Counted from the first letter of the stretch, positions 12,003-24,071 are shown. The stretch is DNA of 64,000 nucleotides from Megalonaias nervosa (GCA_016617855.1 JAECUM010001103.1:103511-167510); one strand, 5' to 3'. Numbers and translations are program-made. The notes: a model not told the origin generated them from the sequence alone.

Positions 12003-15000
12003 TGGTGACTTATGGATGATAAAATGTGTAAATTCATGGAGCCAAACTGTGAAGTGATATTCAGATCAGGATACAAGTGGGAAAACTGACTTGGTGAGTT
12101 CCTAATGTAGTCCAATAATAGAACTGTACAATTAAAAGAACACTGAATAACAGGACTTGAATCAGTTTCTATTTATCTTATTTCATTTAACATTTTATCA
12201 TCACAAGAGATAAACAGTGTATGTGGGTATGTGTGAGTATATGCATTATTAGTGTTATATGTCAATAAATGTCTTAAGTATTTGACTAAGTGAAGGGAAG
12301 TTCATGACATATATAATGACAAGATTACAAAAACAAACACCATGAAATTACTAAGCAAATTAAAAATGTTAGGTTTGCTTGGATGTCATGTATTAGTTGG
12401 GTTCTATTTATCATACAGCGGTTTCTCTTCATAGCTGAGATGGAGGGCTAGGGACTGATATGGTGAGATGGCATATGATATGGAGGTGATCTGATGCAAG
12501 TTTGCAGGACAATAATGAAGACTTTAGAAAATTATCATCAGGTCTATGAAGAATCTAGTCTAAAATGTAACCATGTTTGTCAGTGGGTTGGCTAACTAAC
12601 TGTTTGAGGTTGAAAATGTTAAAAGAATCTAGTTCTGATTTGTATGGATTTCCACGACAGTCAAAGAGAAAGCTGAAATCTCCAAGAAGAATTAGGTTGT
12701 GCCTATCAAATTTTCATAATCCTGGAGGTTAGAAAACTGCTCCAAAAAGAGAGATACAATCAACATGTTTTTTCTGGGGTTTTTTGTTCTAGGAGGAGAG
12801 TGAAAGAGGCAAAAAATATGGACTGACATTTGTTTTATTATGAGTGAGGTTTGGACCTGTTCAATTATACGTTTTAATATCCTTGTAATCTCATCCTTTC
12901 CTCCATATTAACAACGGTAACAGCAAGACTTTTAACTGATTTATTTATACTCACAAATGAATGACTTAAGATGTATTTGCATCAATTTACTTAACTATTA
13001 ACACCTAGTCAACATGAATTTTGGCAAAATGCATCAAAACAACATGTGACAATTTGACTTTTGAGAAAGATTTGAGAACACTTATTTTTCTCAACATAAT
13101 TATTTGTTAGACTGAAAGTATGCATACATCTCCAGTAATTATTCTGCAAACAAGTGGCAATGAAACTGTGGATGCTAGAATTTCAGTACATTAGTTGTGT
13201 TTTAAAGAAAGCTGGGTTGCTAATCATTTGACACAAGCTGATTTATTGGGGGGGTATTTCAAAATACACTAGTCAAAACAATCTCATTAGTTAACAATTA
13301 TCCTTTGAAGTCACTGTCACGCATCAAAACAATCTTGACAAGTTGAGTTTTAGAGTTAGGAAGCTCAGCACATTTTGGAGGCCAAACACAAATGGCCTGT
13401 GACTACATTTGGACCTGAAAGTTAGCAAATCCATATCAAATGACTAAAATGTAACTCACGGATTAAGTTAAAAATATTTATTCCCTATTTCCCAACACTT
13501 GACCCAAATAGTAAATATTCACATTATGTCCATGCAAGAAAATGTGGGACTGGCCATGACAGTGACTAAAAGATGGATATGACTGACTTTGATAATATAT
13601 CATGAAAATTAACAATCAGTGGATGAAAGAAACTGTGTGAATTTATGTAATAAAAGAATGTGGTACACATCAAGTACCTCCCAAAACTAGAGCTTGCCCA
13701 AGTCAAATTTTAGCTTGTCCCTGGCATCATGTAAGTCAATTTGTAATGCCACTGACACAGGCAAGCTCACACGACTTTGAAACAGAAGTTAAATTCTACA
13801 GGTGATGGAGTTTGCTGTTTTGAAAAAGCTTGATATTCAATTGTTTTTTTTTTTGCCGTACGAGTACATATCCATAATTGTCATCATACAGTGCATGGAT
13901 TCACTCTTTCTTTCCAATACCTTATTTATAATGACTTAATAGTTTGTTGGGAATCCCTCTTTACCAATGAAACAGAATGGTCTGCTCACAAGTTTTGTTG
14001 ATGCAGGAAACTAACTCCCTCATATTTGGACCTCGCAGAGGTTGTATTGTATTGTTTACAATGCCATTTTATACATATTTCAATGCAGGTTAAGCACAAG
14101 ATGAGGTCAGTGGGTTTCAGTTGAAACAATTATTGATTAAAAGTCTGAATATCAGTTTTTCATGGCTTAAAAGAAACTCCTATTATCCTCTTTGGGTATT
14201 TTATTGACAGTCAAAAAGTCTGTCCCATAAGACATGTCCAGCATATATAGCTATTTCTGGAGACCTGTAATCACATATCCAAATATTATTAAATCGATCC
14301 AAGTAATATCAGATCTCCAGGTCCTATGTGTAAAAAGACCAATCAGATGTCATGTTCTGTTGATCTTGCAGTTCAGCAACAAAATCACAACTTTCTAATT
14401 TCTGAAAAGTGGCACTTGTCATCTGGAACATGTTGTTACAAAGGATAACCCTACCTAACACAAATGGGCAACACATTATCTGATAGACTATTAAAACTTA
14501 AGTGAGCTGTGAATTCCATAGATCAACAAAACATCAACTCTGTCTTTCAGATTTCCACTTAGGACTATGGAGATCTGATTTTAATCATGTTGTAATGAAA
14601 TTAAACTGGTCACATATCTGTAATTTGGACTGTGAAGAAATTTGCTCCCAACACATTTTGATACATGCAGCACAGTTAACTGAACTGATGACTCTTGTTT
14701 CCTTTTTGCTGTCCATCTTCAGCATTAAAATGTTTATGGTCATTCTGAGTTTGAAAGATAAGCAGGGAAAATAACACCTGCATTATTTTATATTAGTCTC
14801 AATCCCACATAAACATTTACTCACGACCCGTATAATGTTTGGTTCGATTCAGATCACTCAGTACACGGTGTTTTCGATGAGGCTTGGCAAAATGGGTATC
14901 GATGAATACCAAGTTGGACAAACAAAAGAGGATGAATTTGACACCTTTATTAGCACTGATGAATATTTAAAGAACAAAACACTTGAATATAATATTTTTT

Positions 15001-15105
15001 TCATGCGTTTCAGCTCTAATCAATACTGCATGTGAGCAACTGTTGCAAAAAGCAAACTGCATAAGCATAAGCCTATCAAGACCTACAAAAATCAGCCATT
15101 AGATG
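11841..15105. other. Non-coding, no gene seen
   Basis: This is long AT-rich intergenic or intronic sequence. It contains (ACAT)n at 11968-12000 and otherwise nothing I can support. Open frames (for example 14502-14774) show no motif. Confidence 0.45.
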
Positions 15106-15119
15106 TCCATATTTGCATG

Positions 15120-15411
15120 GCCTCGGATGCGGAAGGTCGTGGGTTCAATCCCTGGCCATGTCATACCAAAGACTTACAAAAATGGTACTAACAGCTGCCT
15201 CGCTTGGCGCTCAGCATTAAGAGGTTAGTGTTAGGACTGGTCGGCCTGGTGTCAGGGTAATGTGACTGGGTTGGACATCATGCTAAATGTCTGCAGCATG
15301 ATGCCCCAGTGCTAAACATCACTATAAACTGCCACACTGCAGACATCGTAGCGATATGACTGAAAAATTGTTAAAGCTACGTTAAAAATCCAAATCACAT
15401 CATATCACACA
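15120..15411 (+). mobile_element. tRNA-derived SINE with 14-bp target duplication
   Basis: The same 14 bp, TCCATATTTGCATG, occur directly before (15106-15119) and after (15412-15425). The head has GGCCTCGGATGCGGAAGG and the box B-like GTGGGTTCAATCC. The tail contains ATATGACTGAAAAATTGTTA and GTTAAAAATCCAAATC. Target duplication plus Pol III promoter boxes identify a SINE of a different family from the 9915/63853 pair. Confidence 0.85.
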
Positions 15412-15964
15412 TCCATATTTGCATGAATATAAGACTCCAAATATTCATGAAAATAAGGTGGAAATACCAATCTCAACAATGGTATGATAACAAGCAGTTT
15501 AGCCACTGAATTCGTAAGAAGTCATGTGCATCTATGTGTTATTCGTGTACCCCCATAGTGATTACTTGAAAAGATCATTTCAAATATATATAATTTCAAA
15601 CAGGCTGTCAAGTCACACCTTTCAAAGTTATCAAAAGAATAAATCTGAAAGATACTTTAATGGATTGAACTTTCTTAGTGATACATGTGTTTATAATTCT
15701 GAAATCAGTTTATAAGATTTGTATTCTTAATAAAATTTTCTTTGTTTAGGCAAATGTGTTATTTTAATTTTTAAAATGTACCCATCCTCAAATTCTTCAT
15801 GCCTAGGATACTATTGAAGATAGGGAAGTTTTTTTATGAACTTGTATGTGTCATCCTTGGTGAATCATGTAATTTTATGTTCATACTAGAACTGTGTATC
15901 AATAGTATGAAACATTTTTATATTTGTTATATGTATAACCCATTATGTTATTTTCTGATCCTGC

Positions 15965-16049
15965 CTAACTTATTACTATTATTATATTATTATTATTATT
16001 ATTATTATATTATTATTATTGCAGCTGTATTAATATTGTCACTGCAGCT

Positions 16050-16083
<34 letters not shown>

Positions 16084-16098
16084 TGCAGCTGTATGATA

Positions 16099-16135
<37 letters not shown>
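15965..16135. repeat. (ATT)n microsatellite cluster
   Basis: Three long ATT/TTA tracts are separated by two copies of TGCAGCTGTAT-containing spacers. The apparent poly-Tyr/Ile frame is an artefact. Confidence 0.95.
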
Positions 16136-16137
<2 letters not shown>

Positions 16138-16139
16138 TA

Positions 16140-17590
16140 TAATACAATGTATGTTTAGGTATTTCTAGTGTGTTGGAATAGTCCTAAATGTTGTTATTTC
16201 AATAACAATCTGAAATATTAGTACTGATCTTGTTATGTCTAGGCTCGTACAAAAGTAACAAAGAAAAGAGTGAAGCCAACAAGCTATGTAAATTTAACAA
16301 ATAATTTATTTCCCTAGAAAAACAAGGTAAAAATATGAAAAAGGACTTACAGTTTATGAATCTAATCCAGAATTAATCCTAGAAATAATAAATATAAGTC
16401 CTAGCAATAAAAAGTCCTAAGTGAATCGCAGTTCGAATCCTGATGAAATTCCAAAATGGAAGGCAAAGACATCTTCTATAATCTGCTTTGTGTTGATGTG
16501 CCAACAGTTCCTTGTTGAATCACCATGAATAATAATCTGGCTTTAGAATTCCGAATAATTTCCAATAAATGCTTTTGTCCAAGAATTTGAATGAGCACTA
16601 GTATTTTCCAGGGAAAATAAATTATTAATTCCGAAAAATAGAAACATTCAAATCAAAATGGCAACAACAAAAATACCTTTGAGCTCCAAAGGTATAAAAT
16701 TACGACTGAGAAAAATCTCTATGAAACTGAGTTTTAGCCCTAACTGAATCACAATTCAGACCCTCGTGATTGGGTCATGTGATCACTTAGTCCGAACGGC
16801 GCAAAAAGATAATAAGCCAATTATCACGTACGCCATGGATGGCTTTGATTCTACTGAACGAATCTTACTATAAGATTGGATAAAAAAATTTACAAAAAAG
16901 TTGATTATTACAAAACTCAAAACAAGCTGTGAATCTAGGTCACCGATTGATACAATGTTTTAAGCTACTGCTTGTTTATCAGGCTAAAAAGAACTGAACT
17001 GAATTTTCTGGAAAAATGTCAATTCCAGTGAATAAAGTTATCATTACAATAACATATGAGCGAGACACCGAATAACGAGTACAGTGCAAGGCTCATGTCA
17101 TGTGACATAGATCCATCACAGACCTCCATCTACTCATATTGAATTTTCGATGTGTGTGACCATTTGGCTATATGCAAGACGAAATTTTCCTTATTTTCTA
17201 TTTATAGTAACTGAACATGACTCATTTCTAAGAAAACAGATAGGTTTCCTGAATTTGAAACCATATGTCACACATTCATTATAGTTTAGTACACACATTA
17301 GTAACAGATCAGTCTATATTGAAAAAATGGCACCAACCATTAAGGCTTTATTGATATTACTCGAGGATGTTATATGACTAAAAAATGTTAGAGGAAAGGG
17401 ATTTGTTAAACTGAAGAACATATTGCATCAGGAAAAGGACAAATCAACAGCACTTTACAAATTTTGAAAGAGAATTCAACGGTGATGTAATACAGCATTC
17501 AGAATTTGTGGACCTGACTTTAAGACCTTCCAGCAAAAGGAAAACATGCAGTGTAGACTAGTTTAAGTGAATGTTATGTATATAGAGGAT
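16140..17590. other. Non-coding, no gene seen
   Basis: AT-rich sequence with no recognisable frame, RNA or repeat that I can name. Confidence 0.4.
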
Positions 17591-17728
17591 CTCAAATGGG
17601 TAATGATTTAATATTGAATTTATGAAATGAGTTGAATAGCGTCCAGCTTTTGCAAGTCTTGACGAGCAAAAGCTGGATATTATTCAACGAGTTTCATAAA
17701 TTTAAGATTAAATCATTACCCATTTGAG
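17591..17728. repeat. 62-bp-arm fold-back (long hairpin)
   Basis: The left arm (17591-17652, beginning CTCAAATGGGTAATGATTTA) and right arm (17667-17728) are near-perfect reverse complements around a 14-nt loop (CAAGTCTTGACGAG region). The hairpin ends seven bases before the TTTTTATCACATAGT repeat at 17735, so it may be part of that element's terminus. Confidence 0.85.
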
Positions 17729-17734
17729 AAAATC

Positions 17735-18831
17735 TTTTTATCACATAGTTTTTACTTCAGTGGAAATTATTCAGATAGAAAGATAAACGAATGATTTCGT
17801 TCATTCTGATTGACGGTGCACCTTTCATTTGTTGTGCATAAAATAAAGTCCCAAACAAAGTTGAACTAGTAAAAGTAGATTGTACCCTTTTTACAAACTA
17901 TAAATCAAAGGAAAAGCTTCCATCCAAATAAACAGAACATTTTATAACGACAAAATCATTTTTCAAAACAGAATGATCAATGCGATGTGATGCCACATTG
18001 TTTGATATGGTACATAGTAGGTCTAGAGTACATGTTTACCCTACAATGTCACTTTCAGAACTAAACATTACATTGTTGCAATTTTCATGTGAAATAGGAT
18101 TACTGGATGGAAAAATTCCCATTTACTCCAATGCATTTGTGACCGGATATTTACAGTATTTTATTTGGAACAATAGACTGTACAGAAGACGTAAACAAAT
18201 TTCTTTTTGAGTCAGATTTGCATCCCATCTATATGCTGCGTAAAGATGCTGTGGTTGGATAAAGTTCTGTCAGTTAGGAGACCCATTTGTATCCAGATTC
18301 TTCTTTGAACAGAGGTGAGTTTATTTACTTCTGTAAGTTAACATTTAAACCACGCTTGTATATACGGTTGATTCTATATCTATGTTTCAGATATACTGTC
18401 TCCCTCCCCCCAACCCGCCACCCGCTATCAAATAAGCAATACCCTTAGTTTTACTTCTTATTGTTGTTCTTGTCCTGTAGTTTTACGATATTTTTCTTAT
18501 GATGATATTGTTATACATGACATAACAAACCCCTTTGGGGGTAATATATCCATATTCAGACAGTCTAGATAATTTTTCCTCAATTTCCTTTCATGAGTCA
18601 AGTTAAAAAATGACCACCAAAAATGTTCATTCAAAACAAAACATTCTTCCGGGTGGAGTTAAAAATGTCTTCCCATGATCCCAGCCAATCAGTAAAGAGG
18701 ATACTGCACAATAATTTCATGGGCTTATTTGGACCAATCAGAATCACAAAGTGATATTTTAACGTGTGGTAATATCAAAAATATGAAACTGCACATACTA
18801 TAGAAAAACTATAACTACTATGTGATAAAAA
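17735..18831. mobile_element. Candidate transposon, 15-bp TIR
   Basis: TTTTTATCACATAGT at 17735-17749 is the exact reverse complement of 18817-18831. The 1.1-kb interior has one short open frame (17980-18210, containing RVHVYPTMSLSELN) that I do not recognise. A C-rich tract is at 18404-18422. I infer a non-autonomous or decayed DNA transposon. The superfamily is unknown and no target duplication was established. Confidence 0.45.
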
Positions 18832-20139
18832 TAATTTATCATTGTGTTTTGTGTCTGTATTCTTGTACTAGTCCATATGGATTTAGCTGATTTGTGACAA
18901 GAATTTTAACTAAATGCAAATCCAAGTAAGAAGCAAAAATAAACATACATTTATCACATTGTCCTTGTAATTATGGTATGTAATATATATCTCACTCTTT
19001 TGTTGCTCAGATTGTGCTATTTTGCCACTCATGTTAGTAATAATTATGCTTATACCTCTTGGGGGGGTTGACATGTATGAACTTACAACAAAGCATTTCA
19101 GGTTCACATTTAATAAAATTTCCCTTTGATCAGGTACCCGGGTAACTGATCATTAGGATCAATGGGTACCCGAGTGACTTTTTCTAAAATTTTGACATAT
19201 TTGCTCTGGACATTGGTATTTTTGGACCCTTTGAATCCATTTACAACAGAGAATGTCAGCTATTCTTGTAGAAGAACATTAGCCAACAAGTAACATGATA
19301 TACTGCAAAACTTACCTGTAAAAACTATTGAAAGGAAATGTCTTCTGAAAATTTCACTTCTGCTTTTGAACAATCATGAATTTACCCTTTTTTAAACAAG
19401 ACAATATTGGATTCACAGATAGCACCAACAACCATTTACCATGCGGAGAATGCAGCATCTCAACAAAAAGAAAACATTCTAGAAACCTCTCAACCTACAA
19501 CTCAAGATTTGTCTACGGATGTTAGGAAATCCAAAGCAAGATCTAGGTGGTTTCTTTGAGAAGAGAACCATAACAAAAGTCACACAGAAGCACAGAAATT
19601 AATTTGTTATACTTTTCCTTGCTGGTAGTCTAGCAAAGAAAAAATTCATTATGCAAACATCTGTTTCTAAACATGACAAAAATGTACCACATTTAAAAGA
19701 CAAATCCGCAAGTGCTAGTTCTGAGAGTGTCAGAAAATCACCTTTCTCCTCTGTGAAGTCTATAACTGATGAATTAACATGTCAGAAATGCAGCTAGCTC
19801 TTAAAAGTCTCTGAAGTTTAGAATAAAACACCATGATTATAATCACTTTTTTTTTCCTCAACCAGGTCCCGCTTCATATTATTTAGAAGATTCTGATGAG
19901 AACAGTTTTGAGGACAGTCAGGACAGATTACCTTTGACTGAGGATGAATCTTCAAACTGCTGTGTATGTCACAAGCATCAGCCACCTGTACTATGAGGTT
20001 GTGTTAATCTGGTGAGTGTTAAATGGGCTCAATGTGACAATTGCCAACAATGGACACCACACCATTCACTTTGTTGTTAAACATAAGTTGAGGTCATATA
20101 GTTCATTTATTTGCCCACACTGCATTTAAAATTCAGAGT

Positions 20140-20140
<1 letters not shown>
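18832..20140. other. Non-coding with possible transposase-tail remnant
   Basis: At about 19930-20070 an interrupted plus-strand frame reads CCVCHK, then after a stop WAQCDNCQQW. That Cys/Trp spacing is found at the C-terminus of some pogo/jerky-like transposases and PHD-like fingers. It is short and broken, so it is only a hint. The GGTACCCGGG-type palindrome at 19133-19175 is shared with 2091-2130. Confidence 0.3.
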
Positions 20141-20198
<58 letters not shown>

Positions 20199-20600
20199 CG
20201 TTATTCACGGATTTCACTTTAACTAACATTAGTGTTTCATTTATTCATTAGATCCTACCTATTTTCGGAAATATTCACCCAACGCTGGCGTGGACGTTAC
20301 TTCTTATACATTAAGTCGATATTTATGTTTATTATAATACATGTGTGCTACCATAACTAAGTTAAGCCAACACCACGATAATATAGAGTTGTTCCCCCAT
20401 GCCCATGGCATAGTATGGGTATTTTGGTCAAGCGCCATAAACGGTTTGATTGACATTTACTCGCTTACAGATATTTCTTTATAGGACTGGAGAGAAGAAA
20501 AGTTATAGAAACTTTACAAGTTGTAACCCCGAAGCTTAATATGTACCGATAACAGCACGTTAAGGATGGCGACAATACAGCGTTCCGAACTATACTACGT
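20115..20600. repeat. Tandem duplication unit, copy 1 (uninterrupted)
   Basis: It begins near CACACTGCATTTAAAATTCA and contains GTGTGCTACCATAACTAAG and AATATGTACCGATAACAGC. The same order appears in a second copy about 1.25 kb downstream (from 21360), which is split by the hAT MITE and the Polinton and continues at 43152-43330. Confidence 0.75.
20142..20193. repeat. (GA)n microsatellite
   Basis: About 26 GA dinucleotides. Confidence 0.98.
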
Positions 20601-21359
20601 TCTACATGTTCACCATGTGCGCAATATAAACTATTGACCTGCACAGTGATTTATTGTAACTGCTCATATTTCCTCCCTGAACATTACAAAACTTTAACTT
20701 ACAATATATTAAAACATTTAACAAACTGACATTAGAACAAAGAATAATATAGTTTCTATTACAAACACTCACCAGTTGGTTTCCACATTGTTCTTGTTCT
20801 TATGCGATCACTATGTAATTGGGGCACCGTACGATTTCAATCCTATATCCTCCTACGCTGTATTATCGTGGTAAACGGGATTTTCCGACTAATTTTGGAC
20901 ATGCGATGTCGAGCAGTTGTTTAAAGATGTAAAGCTGTAGCCAGTAAGAACGCAAATATCTTATGGCGCAATTTACTCTAAAATGTCAATATTTTTTATG
21001 AGTTTAAATTGAAATAGAATGAACATCACTTTTGTAAAGTGCATGCAATTCCGTTGATCGTCATATACAAAAATCCAGTCAAAATTAATATACCTGTATT
21101 GCTTTGATTACGAAATATATTCAGTGTATCGTCTGATGTTTGATGAGTATAGGTCATATACTGATTGTGACATACAAGATTAAGGTTGCAGTTTTATTCC
21201 TTGGTAGCCAATAAGGACCCAAATTAACAAAATGTTGCTTATGATAATACTTTTCGTACGTAAAAAAGAATACAATAACAGTTAAACTTCCTTGAAATCA
21301 ATACTATTTAAATAATAATAATATTAATAATAATTTCATATATATTTATATTTCTTTGC
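20601..21359. other. Remainder of duplication period, no gene seen
   Basis: This AT-rich spacer lies between the two duplicated blocks. No coding feature is visible. Confidence 0.4.
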
Positions 21360-21615
21360 CCACATTGCATTTAAAATTCATATATCGTTAAATAATAATT
21401 GTTTTTAATTTGTAATACTGTTATTCATGGATTTCCACTTTAATTACGTTTGTGTTCGATTTGATCATTGGATACTTTCGTTTATTTTGGAAATATTCTG
21501 CCAGTACAAGCGTGGGCATTCCTTCTCACAGATAAGTTGCAATTTATGTTTATTATTTATAATACGTGTGTGCTACCATACCTAAGTTAGGACAATACCT
21601 CGATTTATTTACATT
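21360..21615. repeat. Tandem duplication unit, copy 2, left half
   Basis: Homologous to 20115-20400 (CACATTGCATTTAAAATTCA; GTGTGCTACCATACCTAAG). It is interrupted at 21615 by the hAT MITE. Its right half is 43152-43330. Confidence 0.75.
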
Positions 21616-21928
21616 CAGGCCCGGCCCTAGGATGTGCGGGGCCCAAGGCAGCAAATGCGATGAGCGTGGCCCCAAGCAAAAATAAATTGCATTGCGGAGT
21701 TGATTTCCGTCAGCACCGCGGGACTACTAAAAGCTGGGGGCCCAAGGCGGCTGCCTCGTTCGCCTTGCCCTAAGTAGTGTAGCGGGGCACCCTACGGACA
21801 ATGGGAATTAGCATTACGGGACCCTGTTTTGTACCCTACGGACAAGATATCTATGGGCAAAAAATCAGCCTGGGCCACTCTACGAACAATGGGAATTTTG
21901 TATAGCGACTAGCTCACCATGGGTCAGT

Positions 21929-21982
21929 ATGACGTCACGGTACTCGATACTTGCAACAATGTAGCAAGTACCGTGACGTCAT
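21929..21982. promoter_or_regulatory. CRE-containing hairpin in left TIR
   Basis: ATGACGTCACGGTACT (21929-21944) and its exact reverse complement (21967-21982) flank a 22-nt loop. Each arm holds a TGACGTCA (CRE/ATF-type) palindrome. The equivalent at the right end is 42924-42939 and 42962-42977; the arms are identical although the loops differ. Confidence 0.85.
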
Positions 21983-22242
21983 GCCACCTGTTTCATTTCT
22001 ATACAAAGTGTTATGCATTTGCATTCGTGTCAGTGGATAGTATAGTATGTTTTATGCCTTCCCGTCCGTTTCCATAGATTGATGAACGTCAATCTATCCT
22101 ACCCAAATTATACAATCGACTAAAAAGAATTTTAGGTTAAGAGAATAATGTTTTTGTGAGTTAAACATAAGTTATACAATCGAATAAAAAAAAAATTTTT
22201 AGGCAAAGTGATAATAAATATCTTTTCGAGGCGTATGAAAGT

Positions 22243-22258
22243 GTCCCTGAAAAGGGCC
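22243..22258 (-). terminator. Histone-like 3' stem-loop, cassette a (left TIR)
   Basis: The minus strand reads GGCCCTTTTCAGGGAC, one base off the metazoan histone mRNA stem-loop consensus GGYYYTTHTHARRRCC. It begins 15 nt after the stop codon at 22273-22275. A CGAAAAGA element lies 14 nt further on (22221-22228). Confidence 0.7.
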
Positions 22259-22272
22259 ATTGGGTTCTTCTT

Positions 22273-22823
22273 CTATTTTCTCCAGTTCTTCCACCAGCTT
22301 CTTAATTTTCCAATTATTCCTTTCTTCTTCTTCTTATTTTCTTCTTCTGTTATCCAGTCTTGATGTCCCATAGCTCTAAATTTTTGCTGTATTTTCATCC
22401 AATTTTGATTTAGTCTTTCAAACTCTTCTTTTCTCTTTCTGTTTTCTTTTTCCTTTCTCTCTTTTGTCCAGCTGTCTTTGATTCTCTTTACCTCTTCTTC
22501 CATTACTTTTTTCATCTTGTCTTCTGCTTTTTTTAATTGTTGTAAACCCCACTTGACAAAAGACCACTCTGACCAATTAATGTATCTTGCAAGAAGCTCC
22601 TCACTTGGATGACAAGATCAAGGGCTTCCTTCAATGTCCCCACTCTATCATTCCTGCCACCTGATCTCTGGCTACTTTCAGGCTATTGACTTGACTGGTA
22701 ACAATGTCTTGGCTGTCTGGATAGCTCCATTCTTTTTCAAGCCTTTCCACCACTTAGGCTGCATCCATCATCCAAAAATAACTGTGTCTTAATTCATTAA
22801 ACAAATTCATTTTTTCTTGAAGG
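22273..22823 (-). pseudogene. Coiled-coil protein, cassette a, broken
   Basis: The C-terminal part is open from ATG 22515 to 22273 (80 residues) and is extremely Lys/Glu-rich (KKVMEEEVKRIKDSW, KERKEKENRKRKEEFERL), a predicted coiled coil ending in WWKNWRK. Frames continue upstream to an ATG at about 22823 (MNLFNELRHSYFW), interrupted by a TAA, a TGA and one frame change, so the gene was probably about 180 residues. The leader upstream (TTGACTAGTCAAC, then TAGCCAGACTG on the plus strand) is the same as in cassettes b and c. Function is unknown; the family is confined here to the histone-like cassettes. Confidence 0.5.
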
Positions 22824-22844
22824 TGTTGACTAGTCAACGCGGGT

Positions 22845-23440
22845 AGCCAGACTGACTGATTGACTTTGCATTAAAGAGGCGTGCGCACTTACTGTGCATG
22901 TGCCTCTGGTTAATGTATGCATGGCATACTGTTAAATTACAAGGGGGAAGGAAAAAGTGCCTCATCCCCCAGGCTTTAATATCCTCAAAGAGGATTGCTA
23001 AACTGGCCCATGATGTTTCATTAAAACTAGCTGGCGAATCGACTGAGTATTGGTACAGCCAAATAACGCCAGCTAGGGGCCTTAGCTTGAGAGGGAATAG
23101 ACCCAACACACACTCAAGCTTATTTAAGGTTACAGTACATTACCACCAGGTGTCAACCAAGCAGTGAGAGACGTCCGTCGCCATTGGTTGGCGACATTGA
23201 CGTCTCATTCGGGCAGCTGGTGTGTGGACGGGTGGAAATCGTTCCACATTCCGTCCATGTACGGGGGTCCGAGTCTGAAAAAGGCGGGAAAGGTCTCGGC
23301 AACTGGCGTGGAGGCTATGGATTTCGTACCAGCCCTGAGACGCCAGTCCGTACTTATTTCAAATTCAGTCCAGATGTGCTAATGGACAAAACCTAATGCC
23401 AATATTGTGTAAGCCACCTGTGCAAATAACCAAATAAAGT
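22845..23440. ncRNA. Structured seven-hairpin module, copy 1
   Basis: Successive inverted repeats: 22875-22907, 22943-22970, 22981-22995, 23027-23076, 23084-23120, 23145-23221 (with an inner stem 23168-23206), and 23226-23256. Each has an equivalent in copy 2 with different but still complementary bases. In the first stem three G-T oppositions on the plus strand suggest that the plus-strand RNA may be the folded form, although a minus-strand leader for cassette a remains possible. No good Pol III box pair was seen. The type is assigned by structure only. Confidence 0.5.
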
Positions 23441-23464
23441 GAATCTATGAATTTCGTATTTAAT

Positions 23465-23470
23465 TTTATT
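23465..23470 (-). terminator. AATAAA signal, minus strand
   Basis: AATAAA on the minus strand just downstream of structured copy 2. A plus-strand AATAAA is at 23433-23438. Either could end a transcript of the hairpin modules. Confidence 0.35.
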
Positions 23471-23531
23471 CAAAGTTGGAATTTAGTGTACAAAGTGTAC
23501 ATAAAAATTTCTAAAAAATATACCAATCAGT

Positions 23532-24060
23532 CCTGTAGCCAGACTGACTAACTAACTTTGAATTAAGGTCGCATTCGTCCTTTCGGACATGCGCGACCAG
23601 TTAATCTCCTCATGGTGGACTTCTAAATGATCCTGGGGGAAGGAAAGCGTGCCACATCCCCCAGGCTTTAATGCCCTCAAAGAGGGCTGTTAAATATGCC
23701 CAAGATGTTTCTTTATTCTAGCTGGTGACGACTGAGTAATGTTGCAGCCATTTCACCAGCTAGGGGCAGTTGCTTGAGAGGGAATGGACCCAACACGCAC
23801 TCAAGCATAGTCAGTACTGCTGCATTACCACCAGGTGTCAACCAAGCGTTAAGAGACGTCCGCTGCCAATGGTTGGCAGCAATGACGTCTCATTCGGGCA
23901 CCTGGTGTTCGGACGGATGGAAATCGTTCCACATACCGTCCATGTACGGGTGTCCTAGCAAGGAGAAGGAGGGGAAGACTGTACCAATTTCAAATCCAGT
24001 CCAGTTGTACTAATGGACATATCCTTATGCCAATAACGTGTAAGCCACCTCTGCAAGACG
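23532..24060. ncRNA. Structured seven-hairpin module, copy 2
   Basis: Hairpins: 23567-23598, 23632-23665, 23673-23687, 23718-23763, 23771-23807, 23830-23906 (inner stem 23853-23891), and 23911-23941. The order and loop sequences match copy 1 while stem bases covary. Upstream on the minus strand is a TATA box (24072-24078) preceded by the GGGATGTTTTCGTTCACGTC element shared with cassettes b and c, so minus-strand transcription through this module is plausible. Confidence 0.5.
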
Positions 24061-24071
24061 AGAGTTCCGAG

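Larger units (their letters stand above)
21773..22261. repeat. Polinton left terminal inverted repeat
   Basis: Inverse of 42647-43133. It contains, from the end inward: three direct repeats of CTACGRACAA (two followed by TGGGAATT), a perfect 16-bp hairpin around TGACGTCA, and a histone-like stem-loop with its purine-rich element at the inner edge. The last serves the minus-strand gene ending at 22273. Confidence 0.95.

Noticed and set aside
15799..16158. 119-residue plus-strand frame
   Set aside because: Most of it is an ATT microsatellite giving Tyr/Ile runs.
22834..24013. Plus- and minus-strand frames of 60-91 codons in the hairpin modules
   Set aside because: The two copies differ by covarying stem changes and indels that do not preserve any frame, so structure and not protein is what is conserved.
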